Counted from the stretch's first letter, positions 48,700 through 57,051 are shown. The stretch: DNA of 64,000 bases from Amycolatopsis sp. NBRC 101858 (GCF_030269325.1 NZ_BSTD01000008.1:1-64000), one strand, 5' to 3'. Numbers and translations: made by a program. The notes: generated by a model from the letters alone, not told the origin.

Positions 48700-50162
48700 C
48701 ACGCCACCACCCGGAAGTCGCCCGCGTCGAGCCGCCGTGTCCGGCGGTCGTACTCGGTGACCAGGCCCGGCCAGTTGGTCGTCACGCGGCCGTCGGCCTG
48801 GCGGTACCAGCTCGTGCACGCGCTCCACACGCTGGCGCCCAGCCGCTTCTGCACCTCCCGGTCGTAGCGCTCTTCGACGTCGGCCCGCACGTCCACATAG
48901 GACACGCCGGGTCGCGCGAGCTGTTCGACCGCCTGGCGGATGTAGCGCGCCTGCCGCTCGATCATGTAGATGATGGACCCGGCGCCGAGGTTCGTGTTGG
49001 GGCCGTAGACGCAGAACATGTTCGGGAACCCGGGCACGGCCATGCCCAGGTAGGCCCGCGCGCCGCCGGCCCATGCGTCCCGCAGCGACCGGCCCCCGAG
49101 GCCGGTCACGGTCATCCGGCCGAGAAACTCCGTCGCGGCGAACCCGGTGCCGTAGACCAGGACGTCCGCTTCGACCTCGGTGCCGTCCTCGAGCCGCACG
49201 CCCTTCGCCGTGATCTCGGAAATCCGCCGCGTTTCGACGTCGACGTCCGGCTGCGCCAGCGCGGGCAGGTACTCGTTGGTGAACAGGATCCGCTTGCAGC
49301 CCAGGGGATAGGCCGGCTTGAGCTTCGCGCGCAGCTCGGGGTCCTTGATGTGCCGGCGCCGCAGCTGGGCGGTCCGCAGCTCGAACATCTTCGCCAGCAC
49401 GGGGTGCTTGGTCATCGCGTACGTCGCGTACTCCGCCAGCAGGAAGATCCGCAGCCGGCCGAGCAGCTGCGTGGGCGGCAGGTGCTCGAACAGCCAGTGC
49501 TGCCAGCGCCGGTAGCTCGGGTCGGACTTCGCCATGACGTACGGCGGCGTGCGCTGGAAGACCGTGACGTGCTGCGCGTGCTTGCGCAGCTCGGGCACGA
49601 ACTGCACCGCGCTGGCCCCGGTCCCGATGACGGCGACGCGCCTGCCGGCCAGCTCGACGTCGTGGTCCCAGCGCGCCGAGTGGAACGCGTCGCCGGCGAA
49701 GCTCTCGCGGCCCGGGATGTCCGGTAGCACCGGCCGCGACAGCTGGCCGACGGCGGGGACGAAAACGTTTGCCTCGTACGTCTCGCCGCTGTTCGTCTCG
49801 ACGCGCCAGACGCCGCGCTCCTCGTCGAACGCGGCCGCGGTGACCTCGGTCCGGTACCGGATGTGCGGCTCGAGCCCGTACTTGGTGATGACGCGCCGCA
49901 GGTAGGCCAGGATGTCCGGCTGGTAGGAGAACCGCTTCGACCAGCGCGGGTTCGGCTCGAACGAGTACGAGTAGAGCGGCGACGGGATGTCGCAGGCGGC
50001 GCCGGGGTAGGTGTTGTCCCGCCAGACGCCGCCGGGCTCGGCCGCGCTCTCCAGGATCGTGAAGTCGGTGAACCCGGCGCGCTTCAGCTCGATCGCCGTT
50101 CCGATGCCGCCGAAGCCGGTGCCCACGATCAGCACCGACGGCCCCTTCGCCGAACTACTCAT
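48699..50162 (-). CDS. Flavin-containing Baeyer-Villiger-type monooxygenase
   Basis: The 487-residue enzyme has two nucleotide folds, VLIVGTGFGGIGTAIEL (FAD, about 10-26) and VAVIGTGASAVQFVPEL (NADPH, about 174-190), and between them FAGDAFHSARWDH, the FxGxxxHxxxW fingerprint of Baeyer-Villiger monooxygenases (about 156-168). GGVWRDNTYPGAACDIPS is also typical. It inserts oxygen next to a ketone. The GMC oxidoreductase downstream overlaps its stop by 1 bp, so alcohol oxidation to a ketone followed by Baeyer-Villiger oxygenation is a sensible joint pathway. The substrate is not evident from context. Confidence 0.9.
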   Translation of the reverse strand: MSSSAKGPSVLIVGTGFGGIGTAIELKRAGFTDFTILESAAEPGGVWRDNTYPGAACDIPSPLYSYSFEPNPRWSKRFSYQPDILAYLRRVITKYGLEPHIRYRTEVTAAAFDEERGVWRVETNSGETYEANVFVPAVGQLSRPVLPDIPGRESFAGDAFHSARWDHDVELAGRRVAVIGTGASAVQFVPELRKHAQHVTVFQRTPPYVMAKSDPSYRRWQHWLFEHLPPTQLLGRLRIFLLAEYATYAMTKHPVLAKMFELRTAQLRRRHIKDPELRAKLKPAYPLGCKRILFTNEYLPALAQPDVDVETRRISEITAKGVRLEDGTEVEADVLVYGTGFAATEFLGRMTVTGLGGRSLRDAWAGGARAYLGMAVPGFPNMFCVYGPNTNLGAGSIIYMIERQARYIRQAVEQLARPGVSYVDVRADVEERYDREVQKRLGASVWSACTSWYRQADGRVTTNWPGLVTEYDRRTRRLDAGDFRVVA

Positions 50163-50238
50163 GGGAAAAAGCTACGCAGCGGACGCCTGTGACAACAGGT
50201 CACGAACGGTCACTCGATCGAGAATTCCGGCCAGCTCG

Positions 50239-51336
50239 TCACGCCGGCGGGCGGATGCGCACCTCCCTCGTCTCCGCGTCGGGTTCCGCCCAGGTCAGCA
50301 GGCGTCCGGCGGTGCTTTCCAACGTCGCGAGGTCGCGCTTCGTCAGCTTCTCGAACGGCGACAGCTCGACGACCGCCGCCTTCTTCGCCTTCGTGATCTC
50401 CCAGAAGCCGCGTACCTGCCCGCCGACCAGCAGCGTGCCCTTGACCAGGCCGTTCTGGGTGATGACGCGCTTGCGGTAGTCGTCCGAGATCACCCGGGTG
50501 CGGTCCGCGTACGACAGGATCGTCTGGTCGAAGGGGCCCAGCAGGCGAGGCGGCGCCGGGACGTCCTCGTCCGGCACGGTCAGTTCCGGCAGGTCCAGCA
50601 GCTCGCGCCCGTCCGGGTCGCGGTAGCGCCGCAGGTCCATCTCCGCCGCGACTTCGCCCAGCCGGGTGATGCCCGCCCAGGTCTGGACATCGGCCACCGT
50701 CGCCGGGCCGAACGCCCGCAAGTACCGCGCGATCAGCGAAGCCGGTGACGGCGGCGGCAACGGCGCGCCGACCCACTCGTCGAGGCACGCGTACGTCGTC
50801 TGGCCGGCCTTGCCCCAGATCGCCCGCGGCGGCGTCTGGACCAGCGGCAACCGGCCGCGGGCCAGGTGCGTCAGCGATGCCGCGGGGACGTCCCAGTGCC
50901 TGGCCAGCTCGGCTCCCAGCGCCGTGCTGGAGAGCGCCGAAGCGGCCAGCAGCTCCCGCGCCGCCGTGGCGACTTCGGCGTGGTCGAGGCCGGCCAGCTC
51001 GCGGGCGTGCAACGTGTTCGTCTTCAGGTCGCGGTCGTACAGCACCTGCACCACCGGCCGCCACGCCAGTGCGTCCGCCGCCGTGACGAGGTGGACCGTG
51101 CCGCGCATCAGCGCGATCCGCACCACGCGCCGCTCCTCCAGCAGCGCGGCCAGCTCCTGCGGCTTGAACCCCTGCAGCCGCGACCACAGCGCGTAGTACG
51201 GCGGGAACGGCGCTTGCGCCTGGAGGCCCGCGAGGTGCTCGACCGCGTCGAGGGCCGGCATCTTCGCGCGGCGAAGCAGCAGCTGGCGCTCCAGCGTCGC
51301 CCGGTTGAGGGCCTGTCGGCTCACCGTCGTGGTCAC
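50239..51336 (-). CDS. Winged-helix HTH_42 protein, AlkZ/YcaQ-like
   Basis: The 365-residue protein begins MTTTVSRQALNRATLERQLL. It carries LAGLQAQAPFPPYYALWSRL near residue 36; the Q-x-Q pair in LQAQ corresponds to the catalytic motif of AlkZ/YcaQ, DNA glycosylases that unhook interstrand crosslinks. Later parts contain VRIALMRGTVHLV and GPFDQTILSYADRTRVI, normal for HTH_42 members. In antibiotic producers such proteins often protect against self-made alkylators, but no biosynthetic cluster is visible here. It ends 76 bp after the monooxygenase start on the same strand. Confidence 0.85.
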   Translation of the reverse strand: MTTTVSRQALNRATLERQLLLRRAKMPALDAVEHLAGLQAQAPFPPYYALWSRLQGFKPQELAALLEERRVVRIALMRGTVHLVTAADALAWRPVVQVLYDRDLKTNTLHARELAGLDHAEVATAARELLAASALSSTALGAELARHWDVPAASLTHLARGRLPLVQTPPRAIWGKAGQTTYACLDEWVGAPLPPPSPASLIARYLRAFGPATVADVQTWAGITRLGEVAAEMDLRRYRDPDGRELLDLPELTVPDEDVPAPPRLLGPFDQTILSYADRTRVISDDYRKRVITQNGLVKGTLLVGGQVRGFWEITKAKKAAVVELSPFEKLTKRDLATLESTAGRLLTWAEPDAETREVRIRPPA

Positions 51337-51386
51337 CGCGCCACCCTAGCGAGCGGCACCGACAGTTCCGGGTCCATAATCCCGCC

Positions 51387-52442
51387 ATGGCCGAGCTCGC
51401 CGCGCCCGCCGTCGGGGACTGGGACTTCCCGCGCGGCACCGCCAGCATCGAGCTGATGACCCGGTTCGCCGCCGACCGCGGCCTGCCCGCGGAGAAGCTG
51501 CTGGCCGCGACCACGCTCTCGCCGGAGCTCCTCGCCGACCCGTCGGTGCAGGTCGACGCGCGTCAGGAGCTGGCCGTCGTCCGCGCCCTGGCCGACCTGG
51601 ACGGCTCGGACGCGGCGGCACTGGACCTCGGGCGCCGCTACCGCGTCACCACCTTCGGCATCTTCGGGTTCGCCTGCATCAGCAGCCCGACCCTGCGGGA
51701 CGCGATGCTGTTCTCCCTGCGCTACTTCGACCTCAGCTTCGCCTTCTGCATCCCGCACGTAGAGCTGGAGGCCGGCCGCCTGACGCTGGAGCTCGACGAC
51801 AGCCGCGTGCCCGCCGACGTCGCCCGCTTCCTCGTGCTGCGCGACCTGGCCGCGATCTTCTCGGTCATGCGCGACCTGCTGCCGGAGATCGTGCTGGACG
51901 ACCTGGGCTTCCGGCACGAATCGTCCACAGTGGACGCCTATCGGGCCGCGTTCGGCCTGGTGCCGCGGTTCGGCGCGGACGCCTGCCGCGCGACGCTGGA
52001 CTCGGCGCTGCTGGCGTTGCCGCTGCCGCAGGCCAACGAACAGACGGTGGCGCTGTGCGCCGCGCAGTGCGAAGCGCTGGTCGCGCGCAAACGCCGGCGG
52101 TCGGGCATCTCGCAGCAGGTCAGGGAACGCCTGGTCCGGCTCGGTGGCGTCGACGCCGGGATGGACGAGATCGCCCGCCAGCTGACGCTCAGCACGCGCA
52201 CGCTGCGGCGGCGCCTCACCGAGTCCGGCACCAGCTACCGCGCGCTCGTCGACGAGGTCCGCCAGGCGCTGGCCGAGGAGCTGCTCGACACCGGCGTCCT
52301 GTCGGTCGAGGACGTCGCGTACCGGCTCGGGTACGCCGAGGCGTCGAGCTTCATCTACGCGTTCAAGCGCTGGACCGGGATGACGCCGGCGGCGTTCGCG
52401 CGGCGCTTCCGGGCCGCTCGGCAAGCACCGCCGGGTAGGTGA
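51387..52442 (+). CDS. AraC-family regulator with arabinose-binding-like N-domain
   Basis: The 351-residue protein starts 6 bases after CATAAT (51375-51380), with no ribosome site: leaderless. Residues about 10-210 resemble the Arabinose_bd (PF12625) domain of OruR/MmsR-type regulators (FACISSPTLRDAMLFSLRYF). The C-terminal AraC DNA-binding domain (about 245-345) shows IARQLTLSTRTLRRRLTESG and EDVAYRLGYAEASSFIYAFK, RWTGMTPAAFARRF. Target genes are not obvious; the flanking genes face away or converge. Its last 80 bp overlap the converging TetR gene. Confidence 0.9.
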   Translation: MAELAAPAVGDWDFPRGTASIELMTRFAADRGLPAEKLLAATTLSPELLADPSVQVDARQELAVVRALADLDGSDAAALDLGRRYRVTTFGIFGFACISSPTLRDAMLFSLRYFDLSFAFCIPHVELEAGRLTLELDDSRVPADVARFLVLRDLAAIFSVMRDLLPEIVLDDLGFRHESSTVDAYRAAFGLVPRFGADACRATLDSALLALPLPQANEQTVALCAAQCEALVARKRRRSGISQQVRERLVRLGGVDAGMDEIARQLTLSTRTLRRRLTESGTSYRALVDEVRQALAEELLDTGVLSVEDVAYRLGYAEASSFIYAFKRWTGMTPAAFARRFRAARQAPPGR

Positions 52443-53034
52443 GCTTGAGCAGGTTGAGGATCGAATCGGTGAGGAAGGTGCGCAGCGCCGCGCGGTCGAG
52501 CGTGCCGCGGATCAGCCATTCGCGCGAGGCGGCCCGCAGCATCCCGCCGAACGACCGGATCATCGCGCGCAGCTGCTCGCGGCCGTCGGTGACGTCGGTC
52601 ATCAGCGCGGCTTCCAGCACCCGGTCGGCGGCGATCTCGTCGGCCTCCAGCATGATCCGCTCGATCTCGGGGTCGCGGCCGGCGGACTCGGGGCCGATCA
52701 CGGTCAGCCAGGCGTCGCGGTTGCGGTCCACGACGTCGATCCAGCGCTCGACGCCGATCGCGAGCCGCTCCTCCATCGTCGTGTCCGGCAGCGCTTCGGT
52801 GACCGGCGCCGGCACGATCATCAGCTGCCGCACGACTTCCAGGTAGAGCTCGCGCTTGCCGCCGAAGTAGTGGTTGATGAGCGGGCGCGCGACCCCGGCC
52901 GCCTCGGCGATGTCCGAAGTGGACACCGACGCGTAGCTGCCCGCGCCGAACAGGTGCCGGGCGGCGGCGAGGATCTCCGCGCGCCGTTCGGCCGGTTCGA
53001 GGCGGCGGCGCCGCGGCCGGGTCCCACTGGTCAT
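52363..53034 (-). CDS. TetR-family regulator
   Basis: The ATG at 53034 (MTSGTRPRRRRLEPAERRAE) gives 223 residues; the open frame continues upstream but without TetR-like content. The HTH domain is at about 15-70 (EILAAARHLFGAGSYASVST, SDIAEAAGVARPLINHYFGG, KRELYLEVV). The C-domain contains ERWIDVVDRNRDAWLTVIGPE. It overlaps the AraC gene by 80 bp tail to tail, and its C-terminal tail (SAARTPPASSRSSA) lies in that overlap. A palindrome (53065-53081) in front of it suggests autorepression. Confidence 0.88.
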   Translation of the reverse strand: MTSGTRPRRRRLEPAERRAEILAAARHLFGAGSYASVSTSDIAEAAGVARPLINHYFGGKRELYLEVVRQLMIVPAPVTEALPDTTMEERLAIGVERWIDVVDRNRDAWLTVIGPESAGRDPEIERIMLEADEIAADRVLEAALMTDVTDGREQLRAMIRSFGGMLRAASREWLIRGTLDRAALRTFLTDSILNLLKLTYPAVLAERPGSAARTPPASSRSSA

Positions 53035-53064
53035 CCGCTCAGCCTCGCGGGGGAGCGGCACGCT

Positions 53065-53081
53065 GTCAACAAGTAGTTGAC
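53065..53081 (-). promoter_or_regulatory. Palindromic operator upstream of the TetR gene
   Basis: GTCAAC-AAGTA-GTTGAC is a perfect 6-bp inverted repeat 31 bp before the TetR start. On the minus strand TTGACG (53091-53086) precedes it as a possible -35. Confidence 0.6.
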
Positions 53082-53226
53082 CCATCGTCAAAAGAGTGAC
53101 TCCGGTGGCGGGCAACGGGTGTTTCGCGCCAACCTTTGTCGTTACGCAACCGGAACAACCCACCGGTAACTTCCCGGCGCCCGGATGCGACGAGACGGCA
53201 GGGACCCGCGACCGGGCAGGGAGCAG

Positions 53227-53538
53227 ATGAGCGAAGAAGACGCGCCGATCCGGCAGGCCGGACGCTGGGTGAGCGTTCGCCTGCAGCATCGTCACGTCAG
53301 CTTCGACGAGGGCTTCGAAGCGGACGAGCCCCTCCCCGACGGCGACTGCGCGGACGAAGAGTCGTTGTCCTACTCGGGAATCGTGATCACGGGCTACGAC
53401 GAGGGGTCGAAGGTTTCCGAGCACTGGATCCCCCTGGGCGTCGACCCGTCCGAAGCGGACGACGAGCGGTTGATCGAGCAGCTGCGCGAAGCCCTTCTCT
53501 GGCAAGCGGGGCGACCGCCCCAGAATGCCGACGATTGA
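53227..53538 (+). CDS. Small acidic protein, unknown, coupled to the pentapeptide gene
   Basis: I take the ATG at 53227 (MSEEDAPIRQAGRWVSVRLQ), preceded by CAGGGAG; an ATG at 53185 is in frame. The 103-residue product is acidic with beta-strand-like segments (YSGIVITGYDEGSKVSEHWI) and an acidic tail. Its stop codon overlaps the next start by 1 bp (TGATG), a strong sign of translational coupling. No family recognised. Confidence 0.65.
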   Translation: MSEEDAPIRQAGRWVSVRLQHRHVSFDEGFEADEPLPDGDCADEESLSYSGIVITGYDEGSKVSEHWIPLGVDPSEADDERLIEQLREALLWQAGRPPQNADD

Positions 53539-54740
53539 TGCGGAGCCGGCGAGGTCAACGCCCTGAACAGACGTACCCCGTGCTCTCGAGCCGGGCCATA
53601 ACGCTCTTCGTGATCGGGCTGATCGTCCTCGGTATCGGGCTGGCTGTGATCCTGCTGCTCCTCTTCGGCGACGGCAAGCACACCGACCAGCTCGACGCGG
53701 TCAAGACGGCGGGAACAATCGTCCTCGGCACCGGTGGTGCGGCCGCGCTCTGGCTTGCTGCCCGTCGGCAGCGGACCGGCGAGATCGCTCTGAACCAGAA
53801 GCACGCCGACCAGGAGGCCACGGACCGGGCGTTCGCGTTCCAGCAGCTCATCGCGGAACAGAACCGGCAGCACCTGGAACGCGTCGCCGCCGCCACCGAG
53901 CACGACGCGGCGGAACGTCGCTTGACCGACCTGTATGTGAAGGCGGTGGAGCAACTGGGTTCGGACAAGGCGGCGGTGAGGCAAGGCGGGATGTATGCGC
54001 TCGAGCGCGTGGCCCAGGACAACGTCGCGCAGCGCCAGACCATCGTCGAGGTGTTTTGCGCGTACCTCCGGGCACCTTTCGATGCTGCCCGCGTCGAGCT
54101 GGTGCGAGGGGTGCCCTCTCGTACGGCGAAACCGGGTGTTGCGCACCGGATGAGACCGAATCCGAGGGTGCAGCAGGCGGGAGCCGACGAGTTCCTGGTG
54201 GAGCTGGAGGTGCGGCTCACAGCACAACGACTGTTGACGAAGCACCTCAAGAAACCTGACGAGTCCGCTCCGGAGAATGCGGTGAGCGTGCGTTTCTGGC
54301 CGGACATGGACATCGACCTGCGGGGTGCCACGCTGATCGGGTTCGACTTCAGGGGCTGCCACATCGGAACCGCTGACTTCGAAGGGGCGAAGTTCGTCGA
54401 CGCGGCTGTGTTCGACGACGCGGTGTTCAACGGGCAGTCCACGTTCGTGCAAGCGCGCTTCGATTTCGCTTCCTTCGACGGAGCGGCCTTTTTGGGGCGC
54501 ACGTGGTTCTTCGAGTGGAGGTTTCGGGGCAATGCCTCTTTCGACAGCGTCAGGTTCCTGGGTGGCGCATCCTTCGCGCAGTGTCACTTCCAGGCCGGCA
54601 CGAAATTCGCCCGCGCAGAATTCAAAGATCAGTCGTTTGTCAACGGCGCGCGAGTCCCTGAGTCGGCCGACTTCGGCGGGGTCGATCCGACCAACATCGA
54701 GGGTGCCGAAGCGTTCCTTCCGGGTACTTCACCGACCTGA
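53538..54740 (+). CDS. Membrane protein with C-terminal pentapeptide repeats
   Basis: The 400-residue protein starts MRSRRGQRPEQTYP. Two membrane helices (AITLFVIGLIVLGIGLAVIL and AGTIVLGTGGAAALWLAA, about 20-75) are followed by a coiled-coil-like stretch (ALNQKHADQEATDRAFAFQQ), a helical region with LTDLYVKAVEQLGSDKAAVR and GGMYALERVAQ, and then pentapeptide repeats A(D/N/F)(L/F)xx (about 255-385: DFRGCHIGTADFEGAKFVDA, SFAQCHFQAG). This fusion is common in Streptomyces and relatives and has no assigned function. Codon use is slightly less GC-biased than its neighbours, hinting at accessory origin. It is coupled to the small acidic gene. Confidence 0.85.
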   Translation: MRSRRGQRPEQTYPVLSSRAITLFVIGLIVLGIGLAVILLLLFGDGKHTDQLDAVKTAGTIVLGTGGAAALWLAARRQRTGEIALNQKHADQEATDRAFAFQQLIAEQNRQHLERVAAATEHDAAERRLTDLYVKAVEQLGSDKAAVRQGGMYALERVAQDNVAQRQTIVEVFCAYLRAPFDAARVELVRGVPSRTAKPGVAHRMRPNPRVQQAGADEFLVELEVRLTAQRLLTKHLKKPDESAPENAVSVRFWPDMDIDLRGATLIGFDFRGCHIGTADFEGAKFVDAAVFDDAVFNGQSTFVQARFDFASFDGAAFLGRTWFFEWRFRGNASFDSVRFLGGASFAQCHFQAGTKFARAEFKDQSFVNGARVPESADFGGVDPTNIEGAEAFLPGTSPT

Positions 54741-55328
54741 ACCAGTGCGCAGGCCTTCGAAAGCCACCTTGCACACCGCGTCCGCCACTTCGGCCGCCGA
54801 CGAGCCGCGGCGCGGTTTGTACCACTCGATCAGCGAGTTCACCATGCCGAAGATCAGCCTCGCCGTCACCGCCGGGTCGACGTCCGGGCGGATGTCGCCC
54901 TCGGCCTCCGCCTGCTTCACCAAGTCCGTCACCAGCAGGTCGAACTCGCGCCGGCGGGCCAGGGCCGCCCGCTCCACCTTCGTGTTGCCGCGGACCCTCA
55001 GCAGCAGCGTCACGAACGGCAGCCGGTCGGCCAGCACCAGCACGCTGCCGCGCACCAGGTGCTCCAGCCGGTCGATCGCGCGGCCGTCGAGGCGGTCCGT
55101 GGAGGCCGCCACCTCGAACAGCCCGTCCAGCGCGCGGTCCACCGCCAGCCGCAGCAGTTCCTCCTTGCTGGGCACGTGATGGTAGATCGCCGACTTCGTG
55201 ATGCCGAGCTTGCGGGAGAGGTCCTCCATGCTCGTGCCGTCGTAGCCGCGCTCGTTGAACAGCTTCACCGCCACCTGCAGCAGCGATTCGAGGTCGTAGC
55301 CCGGACGCCCGCGGCGCGGGGTGGTCAC
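54729..55328 (-). CDS. TetR-family regulator of the paa locus (PaaR-type)
   Basis: The GTG start at 55328 overlaps the paaK stop by 4 bp (GTGA), so it is the last gene of paaI-paaK-tetR. The 199-residue protein has an N-terminal HTH (LLQVAVKLFNERGYDGTSME, DLSRKLGITKSAIYHHVPSK) and a C-domain of the type found in PaaR (DIRPDVDPAVTARLIFGMVN). PaaR-like repressors are released by phenylacetyl-CoA. The two boxes in the paaI/paaZ intergenic region are its likely targets. It overlaps the converging pentapeptide gene by 12 bp. Confidence 0.88.
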   Translation of the reverse strand: MTTPRRGRPGYDLESLLQVAVKLFNERGYDGTSMEDLSRKLGITKSAIYHHVPSKEELLRLAVDRALDGLFEVAASTDRLDGRAIDRLEHLVRGSVLVLADRLPFVTLLLRVRGNTKVERAALARRREFDLLVTDLVKQAEAEGDIRPDVDPAVTARLIFGMVNSLIEWYKPRRGSSAAEVADAVCKVAFEGLRTGSGR

Positions 55329-56602
55329 GGCTTGTCCCGCTGGTCGACGATCCGCCGCATCTTGCCCATGGACCGCTCCAGCGTGTCGGGGTCGACGACG
55401 TCCACCGACACCGTCACGCCGACGCCGTCCTTCACGCCCGAGATCAGCGAAGCAGCCGCCTGCTCACGCGAAGCCGCCGAAGCGTCGTGGCGCGCCTCGA
55501 CCAGTACGGTCAGGTGGTCCAGCCGCCCGCGCGTGGACCGGACGAGCTGGAAGTGCGGGCTCAGTCCGGCCGTCCGCAGCACGATCTCCTCGATCTGCGT
55601 CGGGAAGACGTTGACCCCGCGCAGGATGATGAGGTCGTCCGTGCGGCCGGTGACCTTGTCCATCCGCCGGAACGCCGGGCGCGCGGTCCCCGGCGACAAC
55701 GCCGTGAGGTCGCGGGTGCGGTAGCGGATGATCGGCAGCGCCTGCTTGGTCAGCGACGTGAACACCAGCTCACCGGTCTCGCCGCCGCCGAGCACGTGCT
55801 CGTCGAAGGGGTCGATCACCTCGGGGTAGAAGTGGTCCTCCCAGATGTGCAGGCCGTCCTTCGTCTCGACGCACTCCTGCGCGACGCCCGGGCCCATCAC
55901 CTCGGACAGCCCGTAGATGTCGACGGCGTCGATCGCGAACCGCTCTTCGATCTCGGTGCGCATCTGCTCGGTCCACGGCTCGGCGCCGAAGATGCCGACC
56001 TTCAGAGACGAAGAACGCGGGTCGACGCCCTGGCGCTCGAACTCGTCGAGCAGCGTCAGCATGTACGACGGCGTCACCATGATGACCTCGGGCCGGAAGT
56101 CGGTGATCAGCTGCACCTGGCGCGCCGTCATGCCACCCGACGCGGGGATCACCGTGCAGCCCAGCTTCTCCGCGCCGTAGTGCGCGCCCAGGCCGCCGGT
56201 GAACAGGCCGTAGCCGTAGGCGACGTGCACCTTGTGCCCCGGACGGCCGCCGGCGGCGTGGATCGACCGGGCCATCACCGTCGCCCAGGTGTCGATGTCC
56301 TGCTCGGTGTACCCGACGACGGTGGCCTTGCCGGTGGTGCCGCTGGAGGCGTGGATGCGCCGCACCTGGTCCTGCGGCACGGCGAACATGCCGAACGGGT
56401 AGTTCTCCCGCAGGTCCTGCTTGGTCGTGAACGGGAACTTCGCCAGGTCGGAGAGTTCCTTGCAGTCGTCCGGGTGGACACCCGCTTCGTCGAACTTCTT
56501 CGTGTACGCGGGCACGTTCGCGTACGCGTGCCGGAGTGTCCACTGCAGACGTTCGAGCTGCAGGGCGGCCAGCTCGTCGGCGCCGATGTTCGCCTCGATC
56601 AT
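55325..56602 (-). CDS. paaK: Phenylacetate-CoA ligase
   Basis: The 425-residue enzyme is full-length PaaK: LRHAYANVPAYTKKFDEAGV, the ATP loop HASSGTTGKATVVGYT (about 84-99), HVAYGYGLFTGGLGAHYGAE, GIFGAEPWTEQMR, YRTRDLT and a C-terminal LILRGVNVFPTQIEE. It activates phenylacetate with ATP and CoA, the first step of the paa pathway. It overlaps paaI upstream and the TetR gene downstream by 4 bp each, a tight operon. Confidence 0.96.
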   Translation of the reverse strand: MIEANIGADELAALQLERLQWTLRHAYANVPAYTKKFDEAGVHPDDCKELSDLAKFPFTTKQDLRENYPFGMFAVPQDQVRRIHASSGTTGKATVVGYTEQDIDTWATVMARSIHAAGGRPGHKVHVAYGYGLFTGGLGAHYGAEKLGCTVIPASGGMTARQVQLITDFRPEVIMVTPSYMLTLLDEFERQGVDPRSSSLKVGIFGAEPWTEQMRTEIEERFAIDAVDIYGLSEVMGPGVAQECVETKDGLHIWEDHFYPEVIDPFDEHVLGGGETGELVFTSLTKQALPIIRYRTRDLTALSPGTARPAFRRMDKVTGRTDDLIILRGVNVFPTQIEEIVLRTAGLSPHFQLVRSTRGRLDHLTVLVEARHDASAASREQAAASLISGVKDGVGVTVSVDVVDPDTLERSMGKMRRIVDQRDKP

Positions 56603-57015
56603 GCATCGCCTCGTTTCCCGGAGATGACGCGGCTGCGGCCGCGGAATTCGGCGACGACCTCGGGCCCGCCGGGGGTCTCCCGGTGCACGGTGACGTCGTA
56701 GATGCCGTTGCGGCCGTAGCGGGTGCGCTCGGTGGCCGTGGCGACGAGGTGGTCCCCGAGCCGGCCGGCCGCGACGAAGGAGATTTCGGCGCCCGCGGCG
56801 ACCGTCACCGGGCCGTGGGTGTTGCAGGCGCAGGCGAACGCGGTGTCGGCGAGCAGGAAGACGTACCCGCCGTGCGCGATGTCGTGGCCGTTGACCATCG
56901 CGCGCGTGATCGTCATGGTCGCGACGGCGCGGCCGTCACCCGCCTCGACCAGCTCGATGCCCAGCGCGCGCGACGCCTCGTCGGCGGCGAACATGGTGTG
57001 CGCGGCGTTGGTCAT
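56599..57015 (-). CDS. paaI: PaaI thioesterase
   Basis: The 138-residue hotdog-fold protein contains HDIAHGGYVFLLADTAFACA (about 44-63, catalytic Asp in ADTAF), CNTHGPVTVAAGAEISFV and GIYDVTVHRE, matching PaaI. It hydrolyses ring-hydroxylated phenylacetyl-CoA to free CoA trapped by misfired intermediates. It is the first gene of the leftward operon, 14 bp downstream of a TetR box (57030-57051). Confidence 0.95.
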   Translation of the reverse strand: MTNAAHTMFAADEASRALGIELVEAGDGRAVATMTITRAMVNGHDIAHGGYVFLLADTAFACACNTHGPVTVAAGAEISFVAAGRLGDHLVATATERTRYGRNGIYDVTVHRETPGGPEVVAEFRGRSRVISGKRGDA

Positions 57016-57029
57016 TCGTCCTCCGTGCC

Positions 57030-57051
57030 TGACTTACCGAATGGACGGTCA
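57030..57051 (-). promoter_or_regulatory. PaaR-type box at the paaI promoter
   Basis: The core ACCG-AATGGA-CGGT (57036-57049) is a 4-bp-arm inverted repeat within a 22-bp element. It reads TGACCGTCC...CGGTAAGTCA on the minus strand and matches the second box at 14 of 22 positions by my alignment. Confidence 0.6.
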
